The translations under genes and the position numbers were made by a program. Shown here piece by piece: positions 33,101-46,021 of a stretch of DNA of 64,000 bases. Under the pieces are notes generated by a model that saw nothing but the letters and a program-made list of their open reading frames with translations, searched no databases and was not told the DNA's origin. This DNA is from Brachypodium distachyon. Lineage: Eukaryota; Streptophyta; Magnoliopsida; Poales; Poaceae. Position 1 is the stretch's first letter. The number at the start of each line of letters is the position of its first letter. The stretch spans positions 13,888,001-13,952,000 of the forward strand of contig NC_016133.3 in the NCBI RefSeq assembly GCF_000005505.3. Reading direction: 5' to 3'.

Positions 33101-36100
33101 AAACTTTGTTCATGCATGCGGCACAGAGGTATTTAACAAAACCCCTGTTTGAATTATTTCCCTTTCTCTAGAATGATTATGCTGTCCATCCCTACCCGGA
33201 GTAATGTCTCGTTACAATGAGGTTTCCATGCGTTACATCCGTTTTATTCTCTCTTCGTAGTCATCCTGAGAAGTTGATTTCGGATCTAAGGTCCTCACCT
33301 GTTCTTTGTGGACTCATGCAACGGTTTTTCTGTTAGGTTCTTGTTCATGTGCTATGAGTTTATTATCATCCACGATGAACAGATCAAACCACTGCCAAAG
33401 TCATGAACGATGAAATAAGTAGAATTGTATTCTCTTAGTTGCAGGAGTACGCTCACAAGTTACTGCTGGGATAGCAGCTATGGTGACAAGTACCTGGAAT
33501 TTAATTGCATGATGCGTACTAAGCTCCTAAAGCTGTTCTAATTTAGGATGGTGCAATTTTTTGCAGGTAACAAATATTGATGTCAAAGAAGAGACACCAG
33601 TTGACCATGGAGAAGTAATATGCTTTAGCATCTATTCAGAAAATTCTGGTTCACAGGCTGATTTTGGAAATGGCAAAACATGCATTTGGGTGGATGTGCT
33701 AGATGGTCAAAGGGATGTCTTGATGGAATTTGCTCCCTTCTTTGAGGACCCATCTATCAAGAAGGTCCAATTTTATTCCTTCTTATCTATCGTGCAGTAA
33801 AGTGCTGGCTATAATTTCCCCTTTTATGTGTTGAATGAAACACGGGGTGTAACATTCCTTCTGTTGTTCTGTTACTTCTTTTTGGAATGTTTTAACTTCC
33901 AGTGTCACTGTCTGTATATCGTTGTGGATTACTCTTGACATAAACTAGTTGCACTGAACTAAGTTTATACTTGTGCATTTCACATGTTGCTCGGCAATTC
34001 AACACGACAAAATTACTGAGCAAAATAAGACCTGATTACATGTAAAAATAACCGACAAACAAGGCATATAACACCATAATGATAATGTCAATGTACTACC
34101 TTAGGTGCATACCCTTTTCTTGTTGCTTGTGGTATGATGCCTTTATCTGTTCTATTCTAGCCTGATTGATCAAGTTTGCTGCTAAGATGCCCATTGTGGT
34201 CCAGAAGCTGCTATAGTGGAATGTGAATACAGAAAGAACTGCATATTACAGACTTGTCATGAGTTCATGACGTATCAACTATTGTACACTTTGTTTTTTC
34301 TTGAATTGCTTCAAGTGATCATCAGTGTTTCTCTTTATCATATAGGTTTGGCATAACTATAGTTTTGATAGCCATGTCATTGAGAACTGTAGAATCAAGG
34401 TTGATGGGTTTCATGCTGATACAAGGCATCTTGCACGCCTTTGGAATTCTAACAGGAAAACTGACGGTGGATATTCACTTGAAGGACTTTCAAATGATCA
34501 TAGAGTCATGACTGATGTTCCAAAAGATTTAAGTGAAATTGGGAAAGCATCAAAGAAAACAATCTTTGGTAAGAAAAAGATTAGAAAGGACGGAGCCGAA
34601 GGGAAAATCGTAAATGTTGAACCGGTTGAAAAGTTGCAAAGGGAAGACAGAAATATGTGGATTTGCTATTCATCACGGGATTCAATGAATACACTGAAGC
34701 TTTATGAAAGCTTGAAAAGCAAGCTTGAAGCAAAAGAATGGATTTTTGATGGTTGTCCTAGAGGAACGATGTACGATTTCTATGAAGAGTATTTGCGTCC
34801 CTTTGGTGCCCTTCTTGTGAAGATGGAAAGAGAGGGAATGCTGGTTGACCGTGGTTACCTTTCAGAGATTGAGAAAATTGCTGTTGCTGAACGGAATTTG
34901 GCTGCTGATAAGTTTAGGAAATGGGCATCCAAATATTGCCCAGATGCCAAGTACATGAATATAAATAGTGATGCACAAATCCTACAGCTTTTCTTTGCTG
35001 GCAGAGAGAACAGGTATTGCTGCCATATTCTGTTTATCTTATCTTTAAAGTTTCAACATCGTAGATCTTCTGGATTTCCATATACTCTGCGCTATGATAT
35101 TTTTATAGTTCGTTTAGGATCGTAATGAAACAATGTTACTAATGTTCTGGTGCTGGTCTACTGGTCTGCATGAACACACATAACTATTTGCAATTTGTAT
35201 GCACAGTGTGACACAGGCTATTAATATTTCCATAAAAAAAAGCATGACACATAGTATAGATTTGATGTTAACTGTTATTATCGCACACACTTGGTGCGAT
35301 CCTAGACTAAGTAGTGTCATCCCTAAAGGATGTCTTTTCATGGAACTATTTGAACGGCTCGATAACCTGTATCCTTGCAACTAAGATGCATCTAATCAAA
35401 ACATCTCTAATCTCTTAAGTATTTGAGAAACAATAGTTAATATTTTAATGGAGTTTGATCTGATGGTTATAATTTTAGTGGTGGGATCCTTCATTAGGAA
35501 TCAGTTTTATAGTGAAGTAAAATTGGACTTCTTTATTCTAAGATTTGTTGTTCTTCATATCAACGAGAGGGGGAGGGAAACTGGATCATTCCTTTGCCTT
35601 TTGGGCCTGCTAGTCATTTCGTGTACTAGCAAAATACCTGTGGGTTCATTGTCTTGAAAACCTGTGTGGTTTCATATTTTTGTTCTTACAAATATTACTC
35701 CCTCCTTTTCACAAAGGTTGGCGTATTTGGTTTCGTTAAGACAAGCCTTTGACCAAGAATTACTCTATTAATATGCAAGTTATATGATACGAAACCATGA
35801 TCATTAGCAAGAACTTTTAAAGACGCATCCATTGATATAAATTTCATGTATGAAAAAATACATATCAATAGAATTTTCATTGGTCAAAGCCTTGTCTTCA
35901 CGAAACAAAATAAGCCAACCTTTGTGAAAAGGAGGTAGTAATAAATATAAAGTTGTTTTCAGAATTTATGTGGGTTAATCTGACACCCCCCCCCCCCCCC
36001 CCCCCATTCTTCAACATGGATCCATACATGTTTAAAGAATGTTGTACCATCATTTTTGTCTCAAATCATACTATTATCCATTCTCATCTTGTTTGTGCGA

Positions 36101-39100
36101 AATCAACAGTGGTGTGGTCTGAATGTGAGACACCGCCACCAATTAGCACTTTTATAGGAGTAAAAGTTAAGAGTAAACTGAATCCTTCTTTGCCTTTATA
36201 CTTGCTTGCCAGTCGCCGTTGCTTGTGTATGATTCTTAGAAGTGTTAACTTCCCTAATCTTTGTGGCAGAGATACACCTGGTGAGACCTTGCCACAAAGT
36301 AAAACATTTAGAGTGCCAAATGATCAAAGTGTAGCTCCAGAGGGCAAGAGGACTTCAAAGTTCCGCACAATTAAACTTTGTGGTATTGTTGAAAATCCGG
36401 AAGTTACATTCTCATCTTCAGTCAGCTTGGATACATTGAAAACTTGGCCTGGTAAGATACCCACGGATCAAATTTACAGAACAGATGATGACCAAGAGCA
36501 TGATGAATATAGCAATGGTTCAGAACTTCCCGATCAGGATGTAGAAGAGGTATCACTGTATGGAACTGCATATGAAGTGTTTGGTGGAGGAAAGAAGGGC
36601 AAGGAAGCATGCCATGCCATTGCAGCTCTATTTGAAACACGCTCTATTGCTAAGTTGATATCCAGCTTCATTGTTCCCTTGCAGGTTAGCCAGCTGATCT
36701 TACTTATGTAGAGGAGCCGTTGTTTCTACCTTAAGACGGCACATGAACATCTAGCATGCATTATAATGCAAATCAAACTGTGTGGTATGCTCAGCTCAAA
36801 TGTTTTTTACCTGGCCCTCTGTGAACCATCATGTGGCAAACTGGCAATTTGCTCATCAATCATCACAGGATATTTCGGGGTTTTATAGAGGAGGCATGGG
36901 CGTTGATAATGTAGGCATGTAGCACCCCACCTTTAGTACCACATTACTAGTTTAACTAGAGTTTCACTTGCATATAATAAGCGTTGTTATCCCTGGATAT
37001 AGCACTTTACTACTTTAGGGTTAATCCTTTTACACGAAGAAAGGGCAGAAGAGTAAGTGGATGCTAAGAATATGTGTCTGCCCCTATGGCGAACTGGGCC
37101 GTTAGCTTATTTGTGCCACAGGGCATTACTAATGGGATCAGAGCATCAACCCTCACTATGTGGGTCACGTGTGCATGTGGCCCTGTAGCGGCAAAGAACA
37201 TGGGTCACATAGCAAGGAGAGTGTCCTGGTGATTATTTCTGCCGAGGAAACAGTGGCCTGATCTTTCATTGCACACACACTTGATCAACAACTTTATCCG
37301 TTTGTTCCTACACACAGCCTCCAACAACAGTCTCCACCCGTGCACGATTGATAGTTTGATACACGAGAAGAGATAATGATCCCCTTAGATCAGCACATAG
37401 GTGTAACGATGAGAAGATTAGCACTGGCAGAATCGCGCCACTAGTAAATTGTTCGCTGAAAAAACACAGACATGACATGGTTGCCCCCCACTTGGCTGTT
37501 TTCTACCTTTTCTGATTACGCATGCAAAAACTAATCCCTTCACATGACCAAAATCTCTGCCTTTTATGTGGCAAACTGGCAGGCAACACTCATACAACTC
37601 AACTGAACCCCTACCTGACTTGAATGCAATCCGAACTAACCGAAACAAACACCCCTTAGCAAATATACTAACTCATGTAGACTTGAATATAGTAACCAAT
37701 CTGCATGCAATGCAATCAGGACTCAACAGGCAATACGATTGTGCCAATCCAAATCCATCATGGTGGTGTTCTGAATGTCTGTTAGATATCATTTGGTGTT
37801 GGTTCCATCTCTTGGCTAGGAGCAACCCCTCCTTGGACCTCACGAGTGAGGACAAGCCTATGCAATCTTGTACTGTTTGATCCTTAAGGCATCTTGCTAA
37901 ATTCTTTTTATCACTTATTCCAGGACCACATACACATGTCTGCCCATCTTTCCCGGTTAAGCTGTTGAATTGCCCTTTTATATGGCTGGCTGCCTCGCAG
38001 CCACAATTCTTGATACCAAAATTTGATCTAGTAATTAAATTAGTGCTCACCTACTTAATTTGTTCAGCTTGATTAGCAAACAACGTTGACTATACGGTTG
38101 GCGTTGTCATGGGTATCACTGAGTAGGTAGTTTGATTTCTCAGTGATACAACTCAACCATATACATTACATTTGTGTGTACGACATGGATGTATTGTTGG
38201 TCTTAACACTATTTCTCCATGGTAGGAAGATCATATATCTTGCAAGGAAGGGCGCATTCACTGTTCGCTGAATATCAATACTGAAACAGGGCGCTTGTCA
38301 GCACGAACACCGAATTTGCAGGTATGCATCTTTTGCATTTATATGTTGGTAGGTTTAAACCAGCGTCTCGCAGAAAAAAGAGTGGCAGCTCACTTCCCAG
38401 TTGTTATCAAGCACAAGCTGTGTCAATATACAAGTGGTTTAAAACAAACAAGTGGTTTGTACTCCCTCCTTCCCAATTTACTCGTCGTTTTAGATTTTTC
38501 CCGAATACCAAGAGGGGCTGGCGCGGGTGAACTGAGGAACTAGTCATTGATTTCGCGTGGTCAAAACCCGCCGGCTTCTGCGCGCCCGCGAGCGAGCGAC
38601 GAGTCTTCTGCGTCCACGCGCCTAGGCATGAAAGGGCCAGTGCAGGCCACGTGAGAATCGAAGCCAGGGGCTACGGAGTAGATTGTGACGGAGCAGCTTG
38701 GGCCTTGATTAGCGCTAATACGCCGGTTATTATGCGAAATTTTTAAAAATCTACGGAGTAGATTGTGACGGAGCAGCTTGGGCATTGGGAAGGAGGGAGT
38801 ACTTGGTATAAGTTTAAGCAAGAAGAAAAAATATGAAAATAAGCACTGCTGATTTAGGTTAACCAGTGTGCTTCAGAGGATAATAAAAGCTACTGTTTAT
38901 CCAACATGGATGTGTTATGTATATGCATGTTCTCCCTGAACTACTATATAAACTTAGGGACTAAGTTGCGTTAAAAAAAACTAAGGGACTGAGATGCATA
39001 TGCTGTAAATTTCATAAAGCACGTGAGCTGATGGTACATTCAAACTTGAACATTCACCAGCTGCATTATAAATAAAATGATTTATTCATTTTATGCAGTT

Positions 39101-42100
39101 AATCTCAGGCTGCATGATTGAAATCCTCATTCTATTAATGAGCTGCCTACCATTTCAGAATAATTGATAACTCTGTCATAATCATGAGTATTTGGGTCCT
39201 TGCTAATTGACGTTAGTTCAGAAGATGACAGGTCCGTCAGTTATAACAGTTACTGAATAGTTCAGATGTGTAGTAAATGGTGTTATATTAAGTTATAACT
39301 TATTTAGTGTATGGTGTTAAATTATAACTTGAAGAAGTATCTTATTTGAATCGTCAACATTATTGTTAAACTCACTACCAGAATAATCTCCCTTGCAGAA
39401 TCAACCTGCTCTTGAAAAGGATCGATATAAGATCCGACAAGCTTTTGTTGCAGCTCCAGGAAACTCTCTTGTTGTTGCTGATTATGGCCAGGTATGCTAA
39501 ATGCCTCTTCGTTTCTCTTTTGGGATTGCCATCACACTGATGAAGGGTACATTTTTTATGTAGCTGGAGCTGAGGATCTTAGCCCATCTTACTAACTGTA
39601 AAAGTATGCTGGATGCTTTCAAGGCTGGTGGCGACTTCCATTCTAGAACAGCCATGAATATGTACGAGCATATTCGTGATGCTGTTCATGAAAAGAAAGT
39701 GCTTCTTGAATGGCATCCTCAGCCAGGTCAAGAGAAGCCTCCGGTGCCATTGTTGAAGGTATTTGAGCCAGTGCCACTAATATTTTGACAGCAGCATATC
39801 ACGTAAAGTTATGCTTGATTTCATTTGAACTATTTAAGTATATTACTCTGTCGTGTTTGTTGGTTGCACTTTGATGCTGTTAGATCCTTAGCAGTTCGCT
39901 AGATCAAAATGTTTGTCTAAATGGTTGAGGAGTACATTCTTGTGTACCTTTTAGATCTGTAAAGTTGTGAATGTTATGGCATTCGAAGAATGCTGTTGTT
40001 CCACAAAATTTGCTGGATAGCCCTACTTGTGTACCAAGCGTGCCATATTTTCATTGTTTTTGTGCTTCAAACACAGTTTTTCACTTAATATTTTTGACCT
40101 CACATCTCCAGTAGCCAACCTAAGTCGTAACAGAGATTCTCCTTTTATTTTTATTTTGTGCGGATGCCCTTTTTGACACTTATTACATATCATGGCCTTG
40201 CTTTTTTGTACTTACACAGAGAAGTTGCAATTTTTTCAAATGTTTTGAGTACGTATCTTCTTTAGTTACAGTTTTGGATTGCTAGATGCATTTTGCTCTG
40301 TAGAATTGTGTTGAGTATTGGAAACTAAATTTGATGTCTTTCTTTTGATTTTAGGATGCTTTTGGTGCGGAGAGAAGGAAAGCTAAAATGCTTAATTTCT
40401 CCATTGCATATGGAAAGACAGCCAAGGGGCTATCTGACGATTGGAAGGTATGAACTGTTATTGTCTACATCTGCATTTTGAACTAACTAAGGTAAGTGTG
40501 TCAACAAGCTGACCAAGTATATTTGCGAAGCAACTTGATCATTAATTGATCATTTTCTTCCACACTTGACCCAAACATATGCAGCTGAACATTATTCTTA
40601 TTGTATGTATGTACATCAGCTATGAGTGTTGCACTTTCTCAACTCCCCCCTTCCTCTTGCACCTAAGATGTATTCTCCTTCGACCTCCATCGTCCACGTG
40701 GGCCTGAGTTGAAACATGCCTTTTTAAAAGATCCTCAGGATCAGTACTTTTGTTCCATAGGTGTTTGTTTGGTGATTGTCATCAAAGAAAGTATGATCCA
40801 GGATGGAAATCGGGTCCGAAAAATGATGCATGAGGTGTATCTTGTGTACAGCAACTCATATTCATAAAGGCAGCAGTTGGTGAATAGGCCCTACTATACC
40901 TGGGCATACCCTGGCCTGGGCTTTCAAAATGCCAAGCCTCGAAAAAACACCTTTTTGCATTTAAAATTATTAAATTAATCATTTCAGGGTATAGAATGAT
41001 CTATTATACCTAATATTTTTCTTCTAAAAATACCTTTTTATCAATCGGGCTTTTGAGCCAGGTCGTCAGGGCCAGACTGCGGATGCACAGGTGTGTCCTA
41101 CCGTTGAGATTGTTTCGTTGCACTTTGTTTGTTTTTGCTGAATCATAACATGCATGTCAAATTAGCTCTATTTATTGACAACACTAGCATGCTAGAGGAA
41201 TGTCACTTGGTAACCAAGTACAGTTTCACAAATCTGTAAATCTTGAAAAATAGTACTACAATACAATCAGTTCAGATTTATAGCTTATCATCTTACCAGG
41301 TGACTGTGGACGAGGCAAGGGATACACTCAAACTCTGGTACAGAGATCGAAAAGAAGTTTCAGCTTGGCAAAAGAGGCAGAAAGAGCTTGTACGTGAAAA
41401 ATGCGAAGTCTACACGTTGCTCGGACGATCACGACATTTTCCTAACATGACCCATGCAGGTTCTAGTAAAAAAGGTGTTGAGCGTGCTGCTATAAATGCA
41501 CCGGTGCAGGTACTTGCTACTTATCATGGCCCAACAGATGTGATGTACAACTTGTTTCTCTGTTTGAAAAATCTTCAATGTTCTATATCCAATCCACAGG
41601 GTAGTGCAGCAGATGTTGCCATGTGTGCGATGCTTGAGATAGAAAGAAATGTGCGCCTTAAGGAGCTTGGTTGGAGACTACTATTACAGGTTTATTACAA
41701 GATGGCTTATGGATTTCTCTTCTGTGAATAACGTTAAGTAGTCATGTTAGTAGTTGTACTAAGAAAGGCACAGGAGGATGGAGCCCCGTTCCATGGTTTC
41801 ATTCTTAAAAGAAGGAATGAGCAATTATTTTCCATCTTATGCTAGTAGTTGTACTACTTTCGTTCCTTCCAAAATTTTACATTCTGATCCCCAAGGCGTT
41901 CTTACACGTTGATTTAAAATTCTGTGTCGGCATTTCTCAGGTGCACGACGAAGTGATATTGGAAGGGCCTACAGAATCTGCCGAAACGGCCCGTGCCATC
42001 GTGGTAGAGTGTATGTCCAAGCCTTTCTATGGAACCAACATCCTGAAGGTTGAACTGGCTGTCGACGCCAAGTGTGTAAAGAGTTGGTATGCCGCCAAAT

Positions 42101-42102
42101 AG
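30127..42102 (+). CDS. POP: Plant organellar DNA polymerase (family A, POP / Pol I-like)
   Basis: Replicates and repairs plastid and mitochondrial DNA. Twelve exons join in frame: 30127-30263, 32405-33128, 33567-33764, 34346-35013, 36270-36684, 38226-38321, 39399-39491, 39564-39758, 40355-40447, 41300-41509, 41600-41689 and 41941-42102, giving 1026 aa, the usual family length. The N-terminus (MAAAAGPGPWPAHLRPR) is Arg/Ala/Pro-rich, like a transit peptide. The 3'-5' exonuclease domain has Exo II (HNYSFDSHVIEN) and Exo III (YSSRDSMNTLKLYE), but Exo I reads CGTE where the family has CDTE (Gly285). Polymerase motifs are intact: A (VVADYGQLELRI), B (RRKAKMLNFSIAYGKT) and C (QVHDEVILEGP). The protein ends in KSWYAAK. 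Introns are long and hold several MITEs. All exon borders are GT-AG. Confidence 0.96.
30573..32170 (+). mobile_element. Probable DNA-transposon insertion in polymerase intron 1
   Basis: The left boundary actagtgagcttgcgcgtgcaacgcacg is a terminal sequence type common in grasses. The right part ends near tttataagtagtagagatt. Inside are a Stowaway MITE, a (TC)n run at 31577-31596 and a GC-rich block (31490-31970) that may be captured gene sequence. Superfamily and exact ends were not proven. A shorter, oppositely oriented relative may lie at 47880-48218. Confidence 0.4.
30922..31038. mobile_element. Stowaway-like MITE
   Basis: 117 bp, tactccctctgatcctaaat against atttaggatcggagggagta with the agatgtatct / tagatacatgtaat core. 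It lies in polymerase intron 1. Confidence 0.85.
35696..35940. mobile_element. Second copy of the 246-bp hairpin MITE
   Basis: Near-identical to 16538-16783 (ttggcgtattt.gtttcgtt, aagttatatgatacgaaa, tcattagcaagaactttt shared in order). It lies in polymerase intron 4. Confidence 0.85.
35986..36005. repeat. C20 homopolymer
   Basis: Twenty consecutive C in polymerase intron 4, 264 bp before exon 5. The length may be a sequencing estimate. Confidence 0.8.
38460..38801. mobile_element. MITE-like element with GC-rich core in polymerase intron 6
   Basis: The ends tactccctccttcccaat and attgggaaggagggagta are inverted. The 342-bp body includes a direct duplication: ctacggagtagattgtgacg plus gagcagcttgggc occurs at about 38671 and 38751. 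The GC-rich centre is unlike the other MITEs here and may be captured or inserted sequence. Confidence 0.65.
40895..41096. mobile_element. Degenerate relative of the 5873-6098 element
   Basis: Starts tatacctgggcataccctgg and ends gatgcacaggtgtg. It shares gggctttt..gagcc and the AT-rich middle with the element in the NLR promoter region. It lies in polymerase intron 9. Confidence 0.45.
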
Positions 42103-43258
42103 TAACTGTGTGGTCATTCTTCTCTCCTATACTTGGGCAGATGCACATGTTTGTGTACAACTAAATAAGATGCCATCTACACAATCAAGACCCTGTTGGT
42201 CGGATCAAATACCCCAGATCCGAGCGTGCTGAGTTGTACAGACTGCATCTTCAGGGTCATCCAGCCAGAAGCTGTAAAAGCAGCGTGATGACGAGGGGAG
42301 GACCAAGGCTCCAGGGAGGAGCTGTGTGTTGTAAACTAGTAGTCTAGCACATGCAGTAGAATGGATTGGTCTTTAGACTCCTTGAGAGTCCCAGTAGGAT
42401 CTGTTCAGTCCTCAGATGATTAATCTTCAGGGAAGCATGCTGTTTTGTTCATAAGATATTCAGACCTGCTGAGCTGAGGTTAATTACTTTAGTGACCTGT
42501 TCTGTTCCAGTAAGGCTCTAACATCATTGCCGTTGTTTAAACCGTGCATATGTTGGTGGAGGGATAACACAATTTGTCAGAAGCAATTGTTAACCCCCCT
42601 TTGCTTACTTATCGCAAGGTTTGTGGTTCACTCTATAATACTCCCGCCTTTCGTGAATCGCTGATGATATTTTGAACATAGGAACACCCCAATATGCAAG
42701 TTTGATCATGACTTTTTGACAACATGTTTGTAAAAATCTACGAGATCGATTCATTGAAACTATACTGAAGTTTGATCATTACTTGGTGTGATCAGCTAGC
42801 TATTTATCCAGACCGCGTTTTGTTGGATGTACTATGGCATTTTGCCTTCGGAAGTAACAACCCTCCGTACGCGTTATCTCTCAATCCTGGCCGTCCGATC
42901 TCCCGAACCCAGGATGGAATTTCGGCTTCCTTTGGAGCGAAGCAAAGCCAAGCAAAAAAAATATCTTATTAACAACTAATTGTACGCCAGCACATCACCG
43001 ATCCCTAATCCCACCTCGTCCGCCGTCCACGTGTCCGAATCCAACGGCTCAGATCCCTCCTCCCCCGCAGTGGAGCAGGTGGGGGCTACACAACACAACA
43101 CCGGCCGTCGCCGCGGCCGCGCTCACACACGGACACGGACGCGGCTCCACCTCACCTTCATCGTCTCTTCTTCTTCCCTCTCGCCGTCGCTATTTAGATC
43201 GGAAATCCCTCACCCCGGCTAAGCAGCAACCACTTGCTTGACCGATCCATCCACCGCC
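42103..43258. other. Intergenic between polymerase and IST1-like genes
   Basis: The left part is the polymerase 3' untranslated region. 42640-42770 looks like a worn MITE (tactcccgcctttcgtgaat). The right 200 bp is GC-rich, probably the IST1-like promoter and 5' leader. Confidence 0.45.
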
Positions 43259-46021
43259 ATGTCGATGCTGGACGCGTTCTTCGGCAAGGGCGGCGGCGCC
43301 GGCGCCGGCGGAGCGTTCCGCGGCGCCAAGTGGTACGGCGGGTTTGAGGGTCCTCCTTTGGTTTGTCGGTGAATTTGGGTTGTTCCTCCTTTTGGGGTTT
43401 GGGGTTTGGTGCTGATTCGGTTCGTTTTTTTGTTGATGCGGCCGCGAACTACGACCAGCAAGACGCTGCTGAAGCTGTCGATCCCGCGGATCAAGCTGCT
43501 GCGGAACCGGCGGGAGCTGCAGCTGCGCCAGATGCGGCGGGACATCGCCAAGCTACTCGAGGCAGGACAGGAGGCCACCGCCAGGATCAGGGTGCGTGCG
43601 GGTTCCGTTCCAACTTCCAAGGGATTTTGGCTTAGGGTACTTCTGATTTTGGGGGGCTTTGGCTTAATTCCGTGTTCTCTGCGTTTGTGTTTGCGGCTGC
43701 AGGTGGAGCACATCATCCGGGAGGAGAACATGATGGCGGCGCAGGAGATCCTCGAGCTCTTCTGCGAGCTTGTTGCTGTTCGCCTGCCCATCATCGAGAC
43801 GCAAAAGTGTGTTACTTCTCCTGACTTTATTCAGTAAACCGTATATGCTACTACTGTTCGTTGGTTTGTGCAATACTTTTGTCCATAAAGTGCCTTGCAA
43901 CCTCGTATAGGCATGTCAAAATCGAGTGAAATGTGCTGGAGCTGCACTACCTACCTGGGGTTTTTTATTTCCAGTGGCTATCTTAAGCTGACTAGTACCA
44001 ATTTAGTTAACTGATAACCTGTGAGATGCTTTTTAGTATGATCAATTTGATGTGTCAGGTTAATCACTTTAGTCCCAGCGTCCCTGTAATCTGTTGTTAG
44101 TGCTCAGTTGCATTTGGAGTTGGTAATGATTGTTGTCACGAATGACATTGTTACAGTATGAAACCTTGACAATATAGCTTTCTTGGTGTGTGTCTATGTG
44201 CTTACTTTTGTCAAAAATGTAACTTAAATGTGTCAATGTTAGTTCGCCGCTATAATAGGTCACAGCAGTTTTTTGTGCTGTTATAGACCAAGTTCGTTAC
44301 GTATAATTTGAAAAGATGCTCATCGAGTAGGATCTATGTCCTCAAGCATAAGATTGCTGCCTCGTTTTCCCAAGAGCGAGCAAGAACCCTGTTTTGTACC
44401 GTTTGCATACTCATGTGTGTGTAATGTAGTTCTTTATGTCTGCACCTGCCTAGCCTGAATTCCCTGGATGTGGGCATGCCACTGAATGATCTTTCTAATA
44501 CATTTTTGGGATCTTGTTGTGAAGTTTATCCTTTCAAATGTGGTAGTTTTACAGTTCCATAGGCATGCAGCTAATATATGAGGCTGACCTGTGAGATTTC
44601 TTTGCCTTCTCCAGAGAATGTCCTATAGATCTCAAAGAGGCAATATCCAGCATCTGTTTTGCTGCTCCAAGGTGTGCAGATCTGCCTGAACTGATGCAAG
44701 TCCAAGTGATGTTTGCAACTAAATACGGTAAAGAATTTGTTGCTGCAGCTGCAGAGCTTATGCCAGATTGTGGGGTCAACCGGCAGGTCATTTGATAACT
44801 TCCATAAAAACTAACTGATTTGTGTTATTTAATAATTAATTATAATGTTGCTGAAACAACTGGAATCAATACCCCTGCAGATAATTGAACTACTTTCTAT
44901 CCGTCCTCCTCCTGTTGATGTGAAGATGAAACTTCTGAAGGAGATTGCTGAAGAGCATGAGATTGATTGGGATCCATCAGCCACAGAGACGGAATATCTT
45001 AAACCACATGAAGATCTATTGGTAAATACTTACATGCTGAAACTGTGGCTAGTTCATTATTTTGAATATCACATGGTAACATGTTTCTTTTCATTAGAAT
45101 GGACCAACCTACTTCAGTGGTTCCACGCTTCCTCTTCCAAAGGAGAAGCACGAGGAAACAGTATCTGCAACTGCTGCGGATCAACCTGATGAAGAGTACG
45201 AGTCTGATTGCGAATTTGACTCACTGGATTTGCCAGAAGTCCCAAAAGCAGCAGTACGCCCGGCTCCTGATGCTCCATCAGATATTGGCCCACATGTACA
45301 AAGCTCCCAGTCAGCTGCTCATGAATTCTCAAACACACCTGACTTGGAAGATAATCCAACAGCTGATGCTGCGTTCTATAATGATTTGAAAAGTAAAGAA
45401 CCCCCAGTTCCTTCACCGTTTGTTCTGCCAAGTATGCCAGCTTTGCCAAATGAAAAGAAGCAATATGTTCCTTTTGCTTCTCCGTCACCATTTGCTGCTG
45501 CTTCTCCGCTGGAGAAAAATGATTCAATTCCGTTACGTCCTCTATCTCCTCCAGTGAAGCCAACAGAGCAAGAAATTTTCACAAGGAAAATTGATGAAGT
45601 GACCCCACCCCAAACACTTCCTGATTTCAACATGTTCTCAGAACATTCAGAAAAGGTGCACTCGGTCTCTCATAAAGAGAGTGGAGCAAATATTGATTTG
45701 GATGATGTGCTTTCGGCTGCTCAGACAGCTGCTGAATCAGCAGAGCGAGCTGCATCAGCAGCCCGTGCTGCCGCAAACCTTGCGCAGCTACGCATTGCGG
45801 ATCTAAAGAAGAATTCTCGGGTTTATGAGAGCTATAGTGACGGGGCCCAAAAGGAAACCCATCATCAAGCTGAGGTGACACAGAAACCAGTATTTGATCA
45901 TCAGGACTCCTTTTCCAATGATATAGAGGGTTACACACCTTCTCATGTGCCTCAGAGGTCACCATCGTTAGAGGACGATCCATATTTCTCCTACCCCAAC
46001 CTGTTCTCATCGAAACCATGA
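43259..46021 (+). CDS. IST1-like protein (regulator of VPS4, ESCRT-III pathway)
   Basis: IST1 proteins bind ESCRT-III subunits and the VPS4 AAA ATPase on endosomes and tune multivesicular body sorting. Six exons join in frame: 43259-43332, 43459-43591, 43703-43806, 44615-44786, 44881-45021 and 45098-46021, giving 515 aa. The Ist1 domain covers about residues 20-190: CKTLLKLSIPRIKLLRNRRE, RQMRRDIAKLLEAGQEATAR, VEHIIREENMMAAQEILELF, LPELMQVQMMFATKYGKEF and CGVNRQIIELLSIRPPP. The last exon adds an acidic, Pro/Ser-rich tail with an alanine-rich helix near AAQTAAESAERAASAARAAA and the end YFSYPNLFSSKP. A MIM-type VPS4-binding motif was not assigned. The start ATGTCGATGCTG follows an untranslated leader with no earlier in-frame ATG. 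Confidence 0.95.

Noticed and set aside
43219..43794. Minus-strand open frame over IST1-like exons 1-3
   Set aside because: Crosses three exons and two introns of the clear plus-strand gene and has no known domain.
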